A stretch of DNA of 64,000 bases from Mercurialis annua (lineage: Eukaryota; Streptophyta; Magnoliopsida; Malpighiales; Euphorbiaceae). Both the position numbers and the translations under genes were made by a program. The stretch is taken from contig NC_065576.1 in NCBI RefSeq assembly GCF_937616625.2, forward strand, positions 31,274,628-31,338,627. Direction: 5' to 3'. The notes beneath the pieces are model-generated. The model was not told the DNA's origin and searched no databases. It was given only the letters and a program-made list of their open reading frames with translations. The number at the start of each line of letters is the position of its first letter. Within the stretch, counting starts at the first letter, position 1. Below are positions 43,241-53,391 of the stretch, piece by piece.

Positions 43241-44693
43241 AATGGTTCTCGGACTCGAGAATCTACAAACATTGATGATACATGATTTTGGAAAATGGGG
43301 TAGGTGTCATTGGTACTCATAGGAACTATTACAGCACATAGGATTCGAGTCATGTCATCTGCACATATTCTTAGGTTTCATAGGTTCTCAGCCTTCCCTT
43401 TTGGGATATAAGATTGCGATATACACGTGCGTGTGGTCTAGACGATTCAATATTGATGCTTGAGTACCAAGCATAGACTAACATGAAGACGATGTCGAAG
43501 TTATTCGACAGTAGTAACAAATAGCGATTGATGAAAGAAGTATGGATTTAGAGAAGTAGATGAATCTTACTGGTTACAGAGTTTAGGGTCTTGAGAACTT
43601 ACGAAACAAAATGTTTATAATCTATTGAGGTTATTGATTTGAATGATTTGGAAAGCATAGTTGTGCCTAGATTTAAAATAGTTATATATATAAATATATA
43701 TATGAGCGCCACAACATTGATAGAAATACATCACTACATATATCAATACATGCATCAGTAGGACATGCATCATGTTCATCTGTTCAGACAAAAAGGTGAG
43801 TTGTGGCAACTCTTTGGGGATGAGAGACGTCATCATCCTAATGCACAATTATGTTGATATTTAAAGAATTTGAAAGTGAATTTTGCGAAGAATTGTTTTC
43901 TTTAAAAGTGTTTGAAAGATAAATGTTTTGAAAAGTATTTGTTTTTGATGTGAGTATACCTAGACCAGAACTCTGTAAAAAAGTAAATGTTCGAGATCAA
44001 GCTCTAAGTGATCCTCGACGTAGCAACAAAAGAGCACAAGAATATAAGTGGGAGAATATAGTCATGGTCAGAGAAGTATAAAGTTAGGAGTTTGATTAAT
44101 TTAGGATTGTCAACCTAAGCTCCGTAAAAACGTGAATTTTTATATATGTGATAAATAAAATTGAAATCTTTGTGAAAAGTGGTTTTGACATGTGAAAATT
44201 CCGACAACCGGGCCTTGAGACTATAAAGTCTTGGTCGGCTGGTGACAGAATATACATATATAGTACATGTATTTTGAATGTCGGGCTAAAAATGTGCAAA
44301 GTTTAGCCGATAAAAATGGAAAAGTATTATTTTAATGCGAAATATTTTGAGAGCGGAGCAAAAGTTGATAGTCAATTAATTAAATTGAAATAGTGGTTGT
44401 GGGGTACCGATTATTACCCTTAATTGTGGCATCGAAGTGTATATGGAAAGGTGAGATGGGTTTGATAGAGGCAGTAAGATTATATATGTGAGGTTTGAAA
44501 GTTATATTCACCAGAACGAATGATCATTTGAGATAGATGGCATATTAAGAATGAATATCCGGAGAGAAACTCCGCGACAACGATAAGAAGAAGAGCACAA
44601 CAGAGGGAATGAGGTTAATAGTACTATGGAGTTATTTGAGTCACGTAGCTTACATTTGAAATTCGAGGACGAATTTTTATAAGATGGGGAGAA
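43241..44693 (+). other. Element B non-coding interior with conserved block and PPT
   Basis: No gag or pol motif is seen in any frame. A block at 43806-43850 (gcaactctttggggatgaga...) is shared with element C at 50976-51020, with weaker matches on both sides. The tail carries attcgaggacgaattt and the polypurine tract aagatggggaga at 44681-44692. Confidence 0.7.
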
Positions 44694-47377
44694 TGTAATA
44701 CCCCGTAATTTTTAATGGTAGGAATAAGTTACGTATCAAGATTTTGATAGCAGGGAGTGCGTAAATAAAATTTAAGGATAAATTTAATTTATAAGTGTCC
44801 CGAGAGGTATGTCGTAATAAGAGAAATTTAAAATTTAAATAGGAGATGTAAAGGATGGCGTTGTATAAGAAAAAATATATAATTAATATATCAATATACA
44901 TCTCTAAATGGAGAGTTTGATATTTTGGATAAAACTTCGAAATTAGAATGTTGAAAGTCGGAAGTTTCAACGTTAAATTAATGGATATAAATTAAAATAT
45001 ATAATATATAATAAATATATATAAAAAAAGATAAGAAAAGGGGAGTAAGTGTTGAGCACATAATACAATTAAAAAAAAAAGAGGAAATTACACCATTTAC
45101 CAAAAAAGAATGAAAATAATTACAAAACTACATGTTGATTTTTTTCATTTACAAAAATATTAATAATATTTACAAAAGTACAAAAAAATAAAAAATAATA
45201 TCAAACATACGGTGTATATTGTGGGTATAATGTCAGTATACTAATAAACTAACATTATATCAACATTATACCAAAATTATACCGACATTATACATACTGA
45301 GATTTTATTAATATTAAATGGAAATTTACCAAAATTACATCAAATCGTATACTAAAAATTAAATTAATAATATACCAAAATTATACCAACAGTATACCAA
45401 AAGTGTACACATCAAAATATACTGAAATTTTATTATTACATCAACATTACACCACATCGCATACTAAATATTAACCTAACAATATACTAAAATTACACCA
45501 ACAATATACAAATTCTCTAGTTCATTACCAACTATAGTGAAAAGTACATATAAAAAAAAATATACATGTTATCAACTAGAAAAAATATATAAAAATTTAT
45601 AATCGATATACCGAAAAAATACTGAAATTATACCAATAATAAATCAAATATTATTTTTAAATTATCTGATTTATAGTTTTAGTATTCCAAAATTATACCA
45701 TAATTATACCGACATTATACAAATCGTACTTTTGTAATTAATTTTTATTTTTTGGTACTTTTGTAATTAATTTTAAATCAGTCGTATTTTTGTAAATAAA
45801 AAAAATTTACCGGTACTTTTGTAAATATTTTTAAAATTTTAGGTAATTTTGTCATCGCCCCTAAAAAAAAGAAAATGTATGACGGTGGGGAATGTCTTAT
45901 AAATAGGACATCCCATTCGCCAAAGTGAAGTGAAGCTGTAGTGGTTTCTTAAGCTTGTCAAAGGTAAGTTTTAATCCCCAACTTTTTATTTAATTAGTTT
46001 TCAGTTTTTTAAATAATTAAATGTTATTAATTAGTACAATTAAATTAGAAAATGTATAAATAATTTACGACTTTAAGAACGGTTTGGAAAGTCGTAAAAA
46101 TAATTTTATATTACGATTAGGATATTAATATTTTGCCGTGTTACGTCGAGGTCGCGATAATCGTGAAATTTTAGTAATCGCGATTCGATGGATACGTCGC
46201 CGATTAGCTGATTTCAACGAAACTCGAGTCAGTATTTAAATAGGATATGAGTAAAGTTAGAAATTCGATGTTGGATTATGTTTTGACGTTTGATTCGTAA
46301 TTAAATCCGAATAGTAGTCGATCTGCCGAGTCATAACACTAGGGTGTTTGACTAGCGGGCTATCAGGAGAATACGTTTTGGGAGCGGGTTCTGTGAGTTT
46401 TACTTTGTGTTTTTTACTTATATTTATATTTAAACTGTTTTTAAATAACAAATCACACTAATATATTTCAACCATGACAGATCCATTGGAACAAACTTCC
46501 TATTGGTTGTTAATAGGACTGTGTGATCACCAGTAGTACGCTAGATACGAGACTGGGTCTACATAAAGGTCAGTTAATGTCATTGGGCGTTGGAAGTGCT
46601 AGCGATCTTGACTTAACAGTCTGAGACGGCAGTAACGATTACGGTCACAGACAATACTGTGATGGCAGTTTCACGGTTATGGTCCAGACATCCAGCTTAG
46701 ACAGCAGCGATTCAGTTCACAGTCTGAGGCCCATGTTGTGTAGGTTGAGACCTATACAATAGTTTACCTTGTAGGGTTTCATCTGGATCAAGTAATTGGT
46801 ACTATTTTATATATTTGCGATTTGAATATTCAACTGTAAATGTGTAGACTCACTCAGAAATATTTATATTTCCGGCCCCCCAATGTTTTCCTTTTCAGGT
46901 TATAGAGTTATAAGGTCTGGCTTCCACAATAATTCCGGAAGTCGTCATCTGTATCTTTAGAGCTGTAAGTAGTTGGGTACTAGGAAGTCTGTCTTTCTGT
47001 TTTCAGTAGTCCTTCCTATTTTGATACTCTGATTTGAACTATTGTATAAGATATATGTTTTGAAAGGCAGTGTGTTCTCTAAAAGGCTTGGACTAGTTGT
47101 TTGAAAGATACACTGATTTTATGTTTATAACATTTTAGCATTGTATTACAAACACAGCAAGTACGTCATAAGAGATTGATGTTTAAGCTCTGGTTTCTTG
47201 AAATACAATTATGAATTTTTGATCACGTTTTAAAAAAAGGTTTTAAAGTGTTTCCGCAACGAGTTTGCAAACTTTTTTTATGTTTTTAAACGCAAAAAAT
47301 TTATGAAGGTTTTTAGGATTGCTACGGGTTTAGCGCCGGTCTTGGCTCGAGTTTCGGGTGGAAATCGGGTCGTGACA
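44694..47377 (+). repeat. Element B 3' LTR
   Basis: 2684 bp, TGTAATACC...GTGACA. Longer than its partner's own sequence because of a MITE at 45081-45861. Putative splice sites are at 45964 (AAAG|GTAAGT) and 46898; the stem-loop is at 46857-46872. The conserved tail has a roughly 30-bp deletion near 47330. Confidence 0.9.
45081..45861. mobile_element. MITE inside element B 3' LTR
   Basis: About 780 bp with degenerate TIRs of about 120 bp (tttacaaaaatat, attacaaaagtac, caaaaaataaaaa...). The middle has repeated ttataccaacattatacc phrases. The partner LTR near 41633-41640 (tataaaaaaaaggaaaatg) is the empty site; the insertion is flanked by A8-A10 runs, so the exact TSD cannot be set. Confidence 0.75.
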
Positions 47378-47793
47378 CTAATGTCTTTCGTGGGGGCGAA
47401 AATCCTACTATGTCTCAAATTAATCAAAATTTTTATTTTTGCTAGAAGGCTCTGAATTGACCCATGAGTGTTTTAGGATGTTTCTACACACTAATAAACA
47501 TTATTATAACCTTTTAATTGATTGTCAGAGTCAAAATTAAAGAGATAAAAAAGAACTTTGTCCAACTGCTACCATTGTTCGTATTGCAAAGAAAATCAAC
47601 AGGGACTTTGAGAACAAGTAAGTCATATTGATTTTCCCAAGGTTTATTTCATATTCTTATGTCTTCGTCATTAAAGTATATTTCATGGAATAGCCGTGGG
47701 GGACATCTTTCCTCTTACAAGCCGCATTTTATTTGTAAAATGGTTTTTGATAATAGCATTAGTTTTCCGGGCCTCCTAAAATCTAATAGAGAA
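47378..47793 (+). pseudogene. LINE remnant with ORF2 endonuclease start
   Basis: From about 47659 the sequence reads MSSSLKYISWNSRGGHL, the characteristic beginning of a LINE endonuclease (ISWN.RG). It continues for about 45 residues and is cut at 47794 by element C. The upstream part has stops and may be the ORF1-ORF2 spacer. It probably continues the LINE at 36230-37798. Confidence 0.6.
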
Positions 47794-48937
47794 TTTACCA
47801 GACGTGTCAGCAAGCAAAGAGGTCAGTAGACGTGGGATAGCGAGAGCATATCATTTCATTGATCACGTTATTGACTGGATTGCGGTCACTGTGAGTTGCA
47901 CTTTACTTTCGTGTATTATATATATAAAGTCATTTTATATTGTTATGTATACTGATTTTACGCATCGCATGTTAGATGATTTGATTAAATATTATATGTT
48001 TCTATCAAATGTATATACGAGAACTAATATGCGATCCGAAGAAACTAGCTACCTATTGGGTGTCAATAGGCTGTGTGATCACCAGTATTGAGTCAGTCTA
48101 GTGTGTTTGCATTTAAGAAATGATTGGATATGTATGATATGATATGATTTTGATACGCAGAGTGAACTCGGCTATGGTGTAGCCTGGAAGTCCCCGTATC
48201 TAGTGGGCTGGGCCCACCAGTGAGTTGGACTCACAACTTGAGATTTATGATTGGGCTGAACGATATATGATTATTCGAGAGATGTGTCACATGCTAGGAT
48301 ATTAGTTTCGTACGGATCAAATACCTGTTTATATGTTTTATATTATTGTTTTATTGAGATGCGATGCTATGTTTTTATAATAATACCGTTAGTAAATGCA
48401 AACTCACTCAGTATTTTCCCAAATACTGACCCCTCACCTTTGATGTTCTCAGGTACTTAGTATGTGGACCTAGCTAGAGGCCAATTTTGAAGTCCAGAAG
48501 TCAGCTGTGTATGTGTAGTATCTGACTTCTGTGAATGCTGCAGTAGTGGTCCCGCGTTGACAGAGTCGTAGCCTAGACAGCAGTACACATTGAGTGTACA
48601 TATTACTTGCTGTCCAGTTTAGATGTTTTTGTAGGCTACGTGTTTTATATGTGGTGCATGGCACTAGGTGCCAGTGATATGTTGGATACACTAACTGATG
48701 TATATAGTACCGCGAGGCCAGTTCGTACGAGGTACGGTAACTAGAGCCTGCGAGGATAACAGAACAGTTAGTGTAAATGTTTGTGTATACATGTTATGTA
48801 TACTTGCTTCTGTTGCTTTATGCTATTTGTTTATTATTTGCGAAAAATTAATAGTGATTTAAGGCTTGCTACGGGTTCCGGAGCTACCACTCCCGTTCCC
48901 TAGCGCCGGTTGCGGCTCAATATTTTGGGTCGTGACA
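47794..48937 (+). repeat. Element C 5' LTR, truncated
   Basis: Homology to the 3' LTR begins at tttaccagacgtg and continues without net length change to GTGACA at 48937. The missing 1.34 kb includes the LTR start, the donor site and the palindrome cluster. The stem-loop is at 48408-48429 and the acceptor at 48452. Confidence 0.9.
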
Positions 48938-48941
48938 ATTG

Positions 48942-48953
48942 TGGTATCAGAGC
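48942..48953 (+). other. tRNA-iMet primer-binding site, element C
   Basis: TGGTATCAGAGC four bases after the 5' LTR. Confidence 0.93.
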
Positions 48954-49048
48954 AGTTGGTCCAGTTACCACTGCAAGTTTGTTTCAGTGTTTGTTTGAGA
49001 GCAGTTGGTCTAGTTACCACTGCCAGTTGTGTCTGAATGTCTGTTTGA
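48951..49048. repeat. 49-bp tandem duplication at the primer site
   Basis: agcagttggtccagttacc at 48951 is repeated at 49000 with one change. Tekay A has only one copy at the same place (14954). Confidence 0.8.
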
Positions 49049-49429
49049 CTTTGTATACTCTGTCAGTAAGTAAACCTAGGAACTACTGCAGCAGAGAGTC
49101 GGACCTTAGTTGTCTGCATTCGTTTGATCTGTGCATTAGTAGTATATGGAATAACGCGCGCGAATCAGGACTATTAAACTAGCAAGTGACTAGTATCTCT
49201 TTATACGGATGACTAAGGCAACTAAGTAATTGTTGCTTATGCTAAGAGATAGAAAATGGTTAAATGTTTGCAAATATGAGCGGCTAAGGCAACTAAGTGT
49301 TTATTACTTGTGCAAGGGGTATTCAGTGATTGCGTATTTGCGAATTACATACAGATTGATTGAATGATAAACATTTATAGCACCTTATAAGTTGATATTG
49401 AAGTTAAGCGAGGAAAAAGAGGGCTTAGA

Positions 49430-50220
49430 TGGTCGTTGGCGTTTGGAACTGTTTCTTTTTGGTGTGTCTGGGCAGAACGGAGCTTAGTCACATGCTGCAG
49501 ATGAATGGGAGGAAGCGCCTCCTATCTGTCAGAATGGTTACATGTCAGTATCTGGGATTAGCAGTTCTTCTAGAGTTAGGGGTAGAACCCACCCATCATA
49601 GATATAGTACAGTAAAGAAAGTGAGGAGAACCCTGAGGAGGAACCAGAAGAGGACTTTGAAGAAGAAGAATTATCAGACGAGTCAAACGTCGAGGAGTAC
49701 CGAAGTGAATATTTCTGGTCCAATGTGCGGAGATACCGCAATCTGAGAGAGGATGCAGAGATAGCAAATGATCGGGCGTAAGTGAATTTGAATCAGGTTA
49801 GGAGGATGATGCGCTCCTTTTTCTCGAGGAATGTTACCAGTGGGACTGTGTTCCACTGACTTTTTACGTATGGTCGAGGGAATCCCAGATCTAGATAAAG
49901 ATAATGAAACAATTAATCGTAGATATGTCAGGAGATTAGGACCAGAGTTTGATGAGCTATATGAGTATGTTCACGAGCACTTTGGGACGCTCACTATGAT
50001 GGCCCGTAAGATCGAGGCTGACCGCGAGTGGGATGACAATCCTGTTCGACCCTATTTTTTTTCAGACGTGCGTTCTATCCAGATTATACTAGTCGATCCT
50101 CTGTTATTAGGACTAACCCCCACTCCGTGCATAGAGGCGGAGGCAACTCCAGTAGAAGAGTTAAGGGTCGACACACTGGTATAGTTATTAGGGAACCTAG
50201 CGTTCCACATCAGGCACCCC
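49430..50220 (+). pseudogene. Gag-like trace in element C
   Basis: Acidic Glu/Ser-rich reading (EENPEEEPEEDFEEEEL in a shifted frame) leads into FLRMVEGIPDLDKDNETINR and YVRRLGPEFDELYEYVHEHF at 49860-50000, then MARKIEADREWDDN and a Gly/Ser/Arg-rich stretch (RGGGNSSRRVKGRHTG). The order resembles the second half of a chromovirus gag and its basic tail, without a zinc knuckle. Frameshifts and stops abound. It could be an unrelated captured sequence. In an element with nearly identical LTRs, the decay must predate its last transposition. Confidence 0.4.
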
Positions 50221-53200
50221 CAGGTATAAATGATCAATATGCTTTGAGTATTTGTGTTTATATGTTGCATTGTTGTGTATATGTTTACTGCATGCATGTT
50301 AGAGCATAACGAGTAGAATGTACCTATAGGATAATACCTCAAATAGGCAGGGCCTATAGGAAGCGATATCGATAAACATACGCTTAAGAAGTGAATATAT
50401 AACCATAACTTACAAAAACAATAATATAATAAACGATAAATAATACATTTATCGCGAACGTAATTCCTGTGTTACGTTCTAGAAGTCGTGAAAGAAAAGA
50501 TGGAATACTGGAAAGGAAATTTGATATGAAAGAACTGATACCTACACTCATAAGTGATGTGTACCAATATCTATACTGGTACATGGTATGATACAAGTAT
50601 AGTAAAGAGGTGACAATAGTAATTACGGCTATAAGAAGTTTCAGAATGAACTGGGTTATCAGAAATATGGAGAAAGAAGGAGTAGTGTTAGCAGAAGAAT
50701 AGTCAGTAAAACGACAGAAGGTGACAGCAATACAAAAATTTGTAATATACCCAATAACAATAAAGAAAGCCGTTAATAGTCGCAGAGTGTACAGTCTGGA
50801 GTAAACTTACGTTCTACGAAAAGTATGAAAGATTTTTAAGATTTTTCAAAGTACAATTGTGCTCAGTCATCGCATATGACATCAGATAATCACGATAGGA
50901 ATGCATAAAAGAATGATTTTCAAAGCATAGATCATGCATCATATTTTCGCAATGATGAAAAAAATGCGGTTTTGAGCAACTCTTTGGTGATGAGAGGTGT
51001 CATCACTCTGAGCTACAATTGTATTATCGATTTCAAATGATTTAAAAAAAAATGATTTAAAGTGCTAGCTAGCCAAAGAATGTTTTGAAATCATTTGTTG
51101 AGTATGTGAACTCAGATGTGAAACTCTGCGACGAATAACAAAAGATTCTTAATAAGTAAGAATAAGACTTGTAAAATAAATCCCAATAACCAAATAAAGC
51201 CATGTTAACAATTATTGCGACAAGGCTAACAAGACTAGAGTAAAGTTCGAATAAAGAGTTACCGCCGGAAAGCATACGCAGTTAGGATGCGATGCGCTGG
51301 CAATGTTTAAGGATACAATGATTATCCTTATGTTAGAATGAAAAATGAAATGTCAGAGAGTTAAATTAGACGAAAGGGAAGTAATGAATATGTAATGATG
51401 AAGAATATAATGATTATCCTTATGTTAAGACAAGTAACATAGTGACCAAAAGTCACGTCGGAGGAGAGAAATTAAAAGTATAAAGGACGAGAAGACGGTA
51501 ATATGGATGATGATCATCAAGTAATATTATAAGGATACATAACCCTATTATTGTCAGCATTAAGAGCTATAGATTGCGTTAACTGAAAGGAGAAAAGTTA
51601 AGTTGTAAAATTCTAGTATAAGGAGAAAGGCACACGTATAGGCATACGTGTCAGTAAATGTAAGAATTGTGGATAATATGAAAGAAAGTATAATGAAGAA
51701 ACTCATATACCCTCAAGATTTAGTAAGATAAATAGAAAAGTGGAAAGTTCTAGAGATATATCAGAAGGATTATCAGAATAGCACAGCAGTAGCAGAGCTA
51801 TTATAAATGAAAGAAGGACGTAATGAATACAGTAAGTAAAGGATAAGATGATACTTCATTGCTATTGAACAGATAGGAATGAATTACATCTAAAAAGCCA
51901 TGGTATTATAAAGACGAAGTCAGTTCTAGTACAAAGGAATCAAGTTGTTTAAAAGACAAATAGAACCATGTTATAAGTATTAATGAGGCATAAAGTATAT
52001 TGAACAACAGAAATTGAAATTTACTCCCAATTGTTTTGGAAGTTACAAAGTTAAGTACAATCTAAATGTTAAGGAGAATCGGAAAACCCTTTATGAAGAA
52101 GATGAGAGACAGAATAAGGATAAGCTAAGGAACGATTACGATCAGTGAAACTAAAGTCGTGAAGCTAATTGAGAATAAGAAACAGAAGTGTAAGATAAAA
52201 GAGAAGTTGATTATACAGAAAGAAGGAATGACGATAAAGGAAGTAAATAAGTTATTAAGGATCTAATGAATCAGTTAAAGATTAAAGATAAAGTTAAGCG
52301 AAGATTAGTCAGAAAAAGGGATTCTTAAGAAAGTTAAATGATAAGAAACGTATAAGGTCAACATGAATAAGGAATTATGACATAAAGGAAAGACAGTTTT
52401 GACTGATAAGTCAATATGAGACTTGAGATGATCTTCAAAGATCATATAAAGAAAGATAAAGGAAATAATAATACAGATAGTAAAAGAAGCGTCAGAAATT
52501 AACTATGTTAAGAAACAACAAATGTGATAGACAAGGTACAAATTGAAACAAATTGATTGAATAAGACACGAAGTATCAGATAAGGAAAGATGAAAGTAAG
52601 AAATAAAGATAATGATATGAGAAAAGAACATTATAGTAACAGAGAACGGTTCTTGATTAGCCCAGTGAGGTAAAGCTCCCCATAACTCGAAGAAGAATGG
52701 AAAGGGAAATTAAAGACAATAGAAGATGTATTAGACTCATCTTCGCAAAGAAATAGCGATAATGATAAATGAAGTGCAGTTCGAGGGGAACTAATCGACA
52801 AAGAAACTAAATGGCGATTAGTCAAAGAAAGAAGTAGGAATGAAAGATAATCGCCTAGGAAAGAAGCGTGGCGAAAGGGATGCCAGCAAAGATTAAAACC
52901 GCTGATTGTCGTTACAAGTACGAATAAAATTAGTACGTCATTAAGGATGTGGGTAACACGTCATTGACTATTTATCCATAAGAGAGGTACGTAACTACCC
53001 AATAGCTGCTAAGAATGGAATAATGGAATGAGAGGATATTAAACAATGTTTAGTGATGACCAGCAAGGGAAATCCCGACAAGGTGGTGATGACCCAAAGA
53101 TTACGATATCAAAGAAATGACAAAGGTCATACTAAAAGCAATGGATTGAGCGAGAACAATAATAAGAAGATTCTCAGCTATGCTACAATAGGAGACTACT

Positions 53201-53378
53201 ATGAGCAAGATAGATAATCGATTAGTGATAAGTGTAAAGTCACGGCTTTAGGCAGAAAGCTAAGAGTTAAAGCAAAAGAAAAAGCTGTGATTAACACATA
53301 GTAATGGGCGTCAAGGGAGATATAAGAATAATTTAAAAGTCCCAACAAGTTTATGAAAATTCGAGGACGAATTTTTAT
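50221..53378 (+). other. Element C purine-rich non-coding interior
   Basis: About 3.2 kb with strong A and G enrichment on the plus strand and no ORF over about 70 codons. At 50976-51020 it shares gcaactctttgg.gatgagag with element B. I find no RT, RNase H or integrase motif in any frame. Purine bias is typical of the sense strand of plant retroelements. Confidence 0.7.
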
Positions 53379-53391
53379 AAGGGGGGAAGAA
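53362..53391 (+). other. Pre-PPT motif and polypurine tract, element C
   Basis: cgaggacgaatttttat followed by aaggggggaaga, directly before the 3' LTR. Confidence 0.88.

Larger units (their letters stand above)
38535..47377 (+). mobile_element. Non-autonomous Tekay-like element B
   Basis: LTRs at about 38535-43224 (interrupted by other insertions) and 44694-47377 flank only 1.47 kb without any ORF longer than chance. A tRNA-iMet primer site (43229-43240), the gaggacgaattt motif and a polypurine tract are kept. LTR ends match Tekay A and C. The 5' boundary is uncertain by about 5 bp, and no good target duplication was found. It must have depended on enzymes of a relative. Confidence 0.8.

Noticed and set aside
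47804..48091. Small ORF shared by the C-family LTRs (also 54738-55025 and 40102-40335), with RAYHYIDH/RAYHFIDH and WIAVTVSC
   Set aside because: Protein similarity between the solo LTR and C is notable, but the C copies have no ATG start, the frame is not kept at the N-terminus, and A and B lack it. LTR homology explains it.
49429..49746. 105-residue ORF as a real gene
   Set aside because: The plausible acidic reading lies in another frame; best seen as part of a decayed gag-like region.
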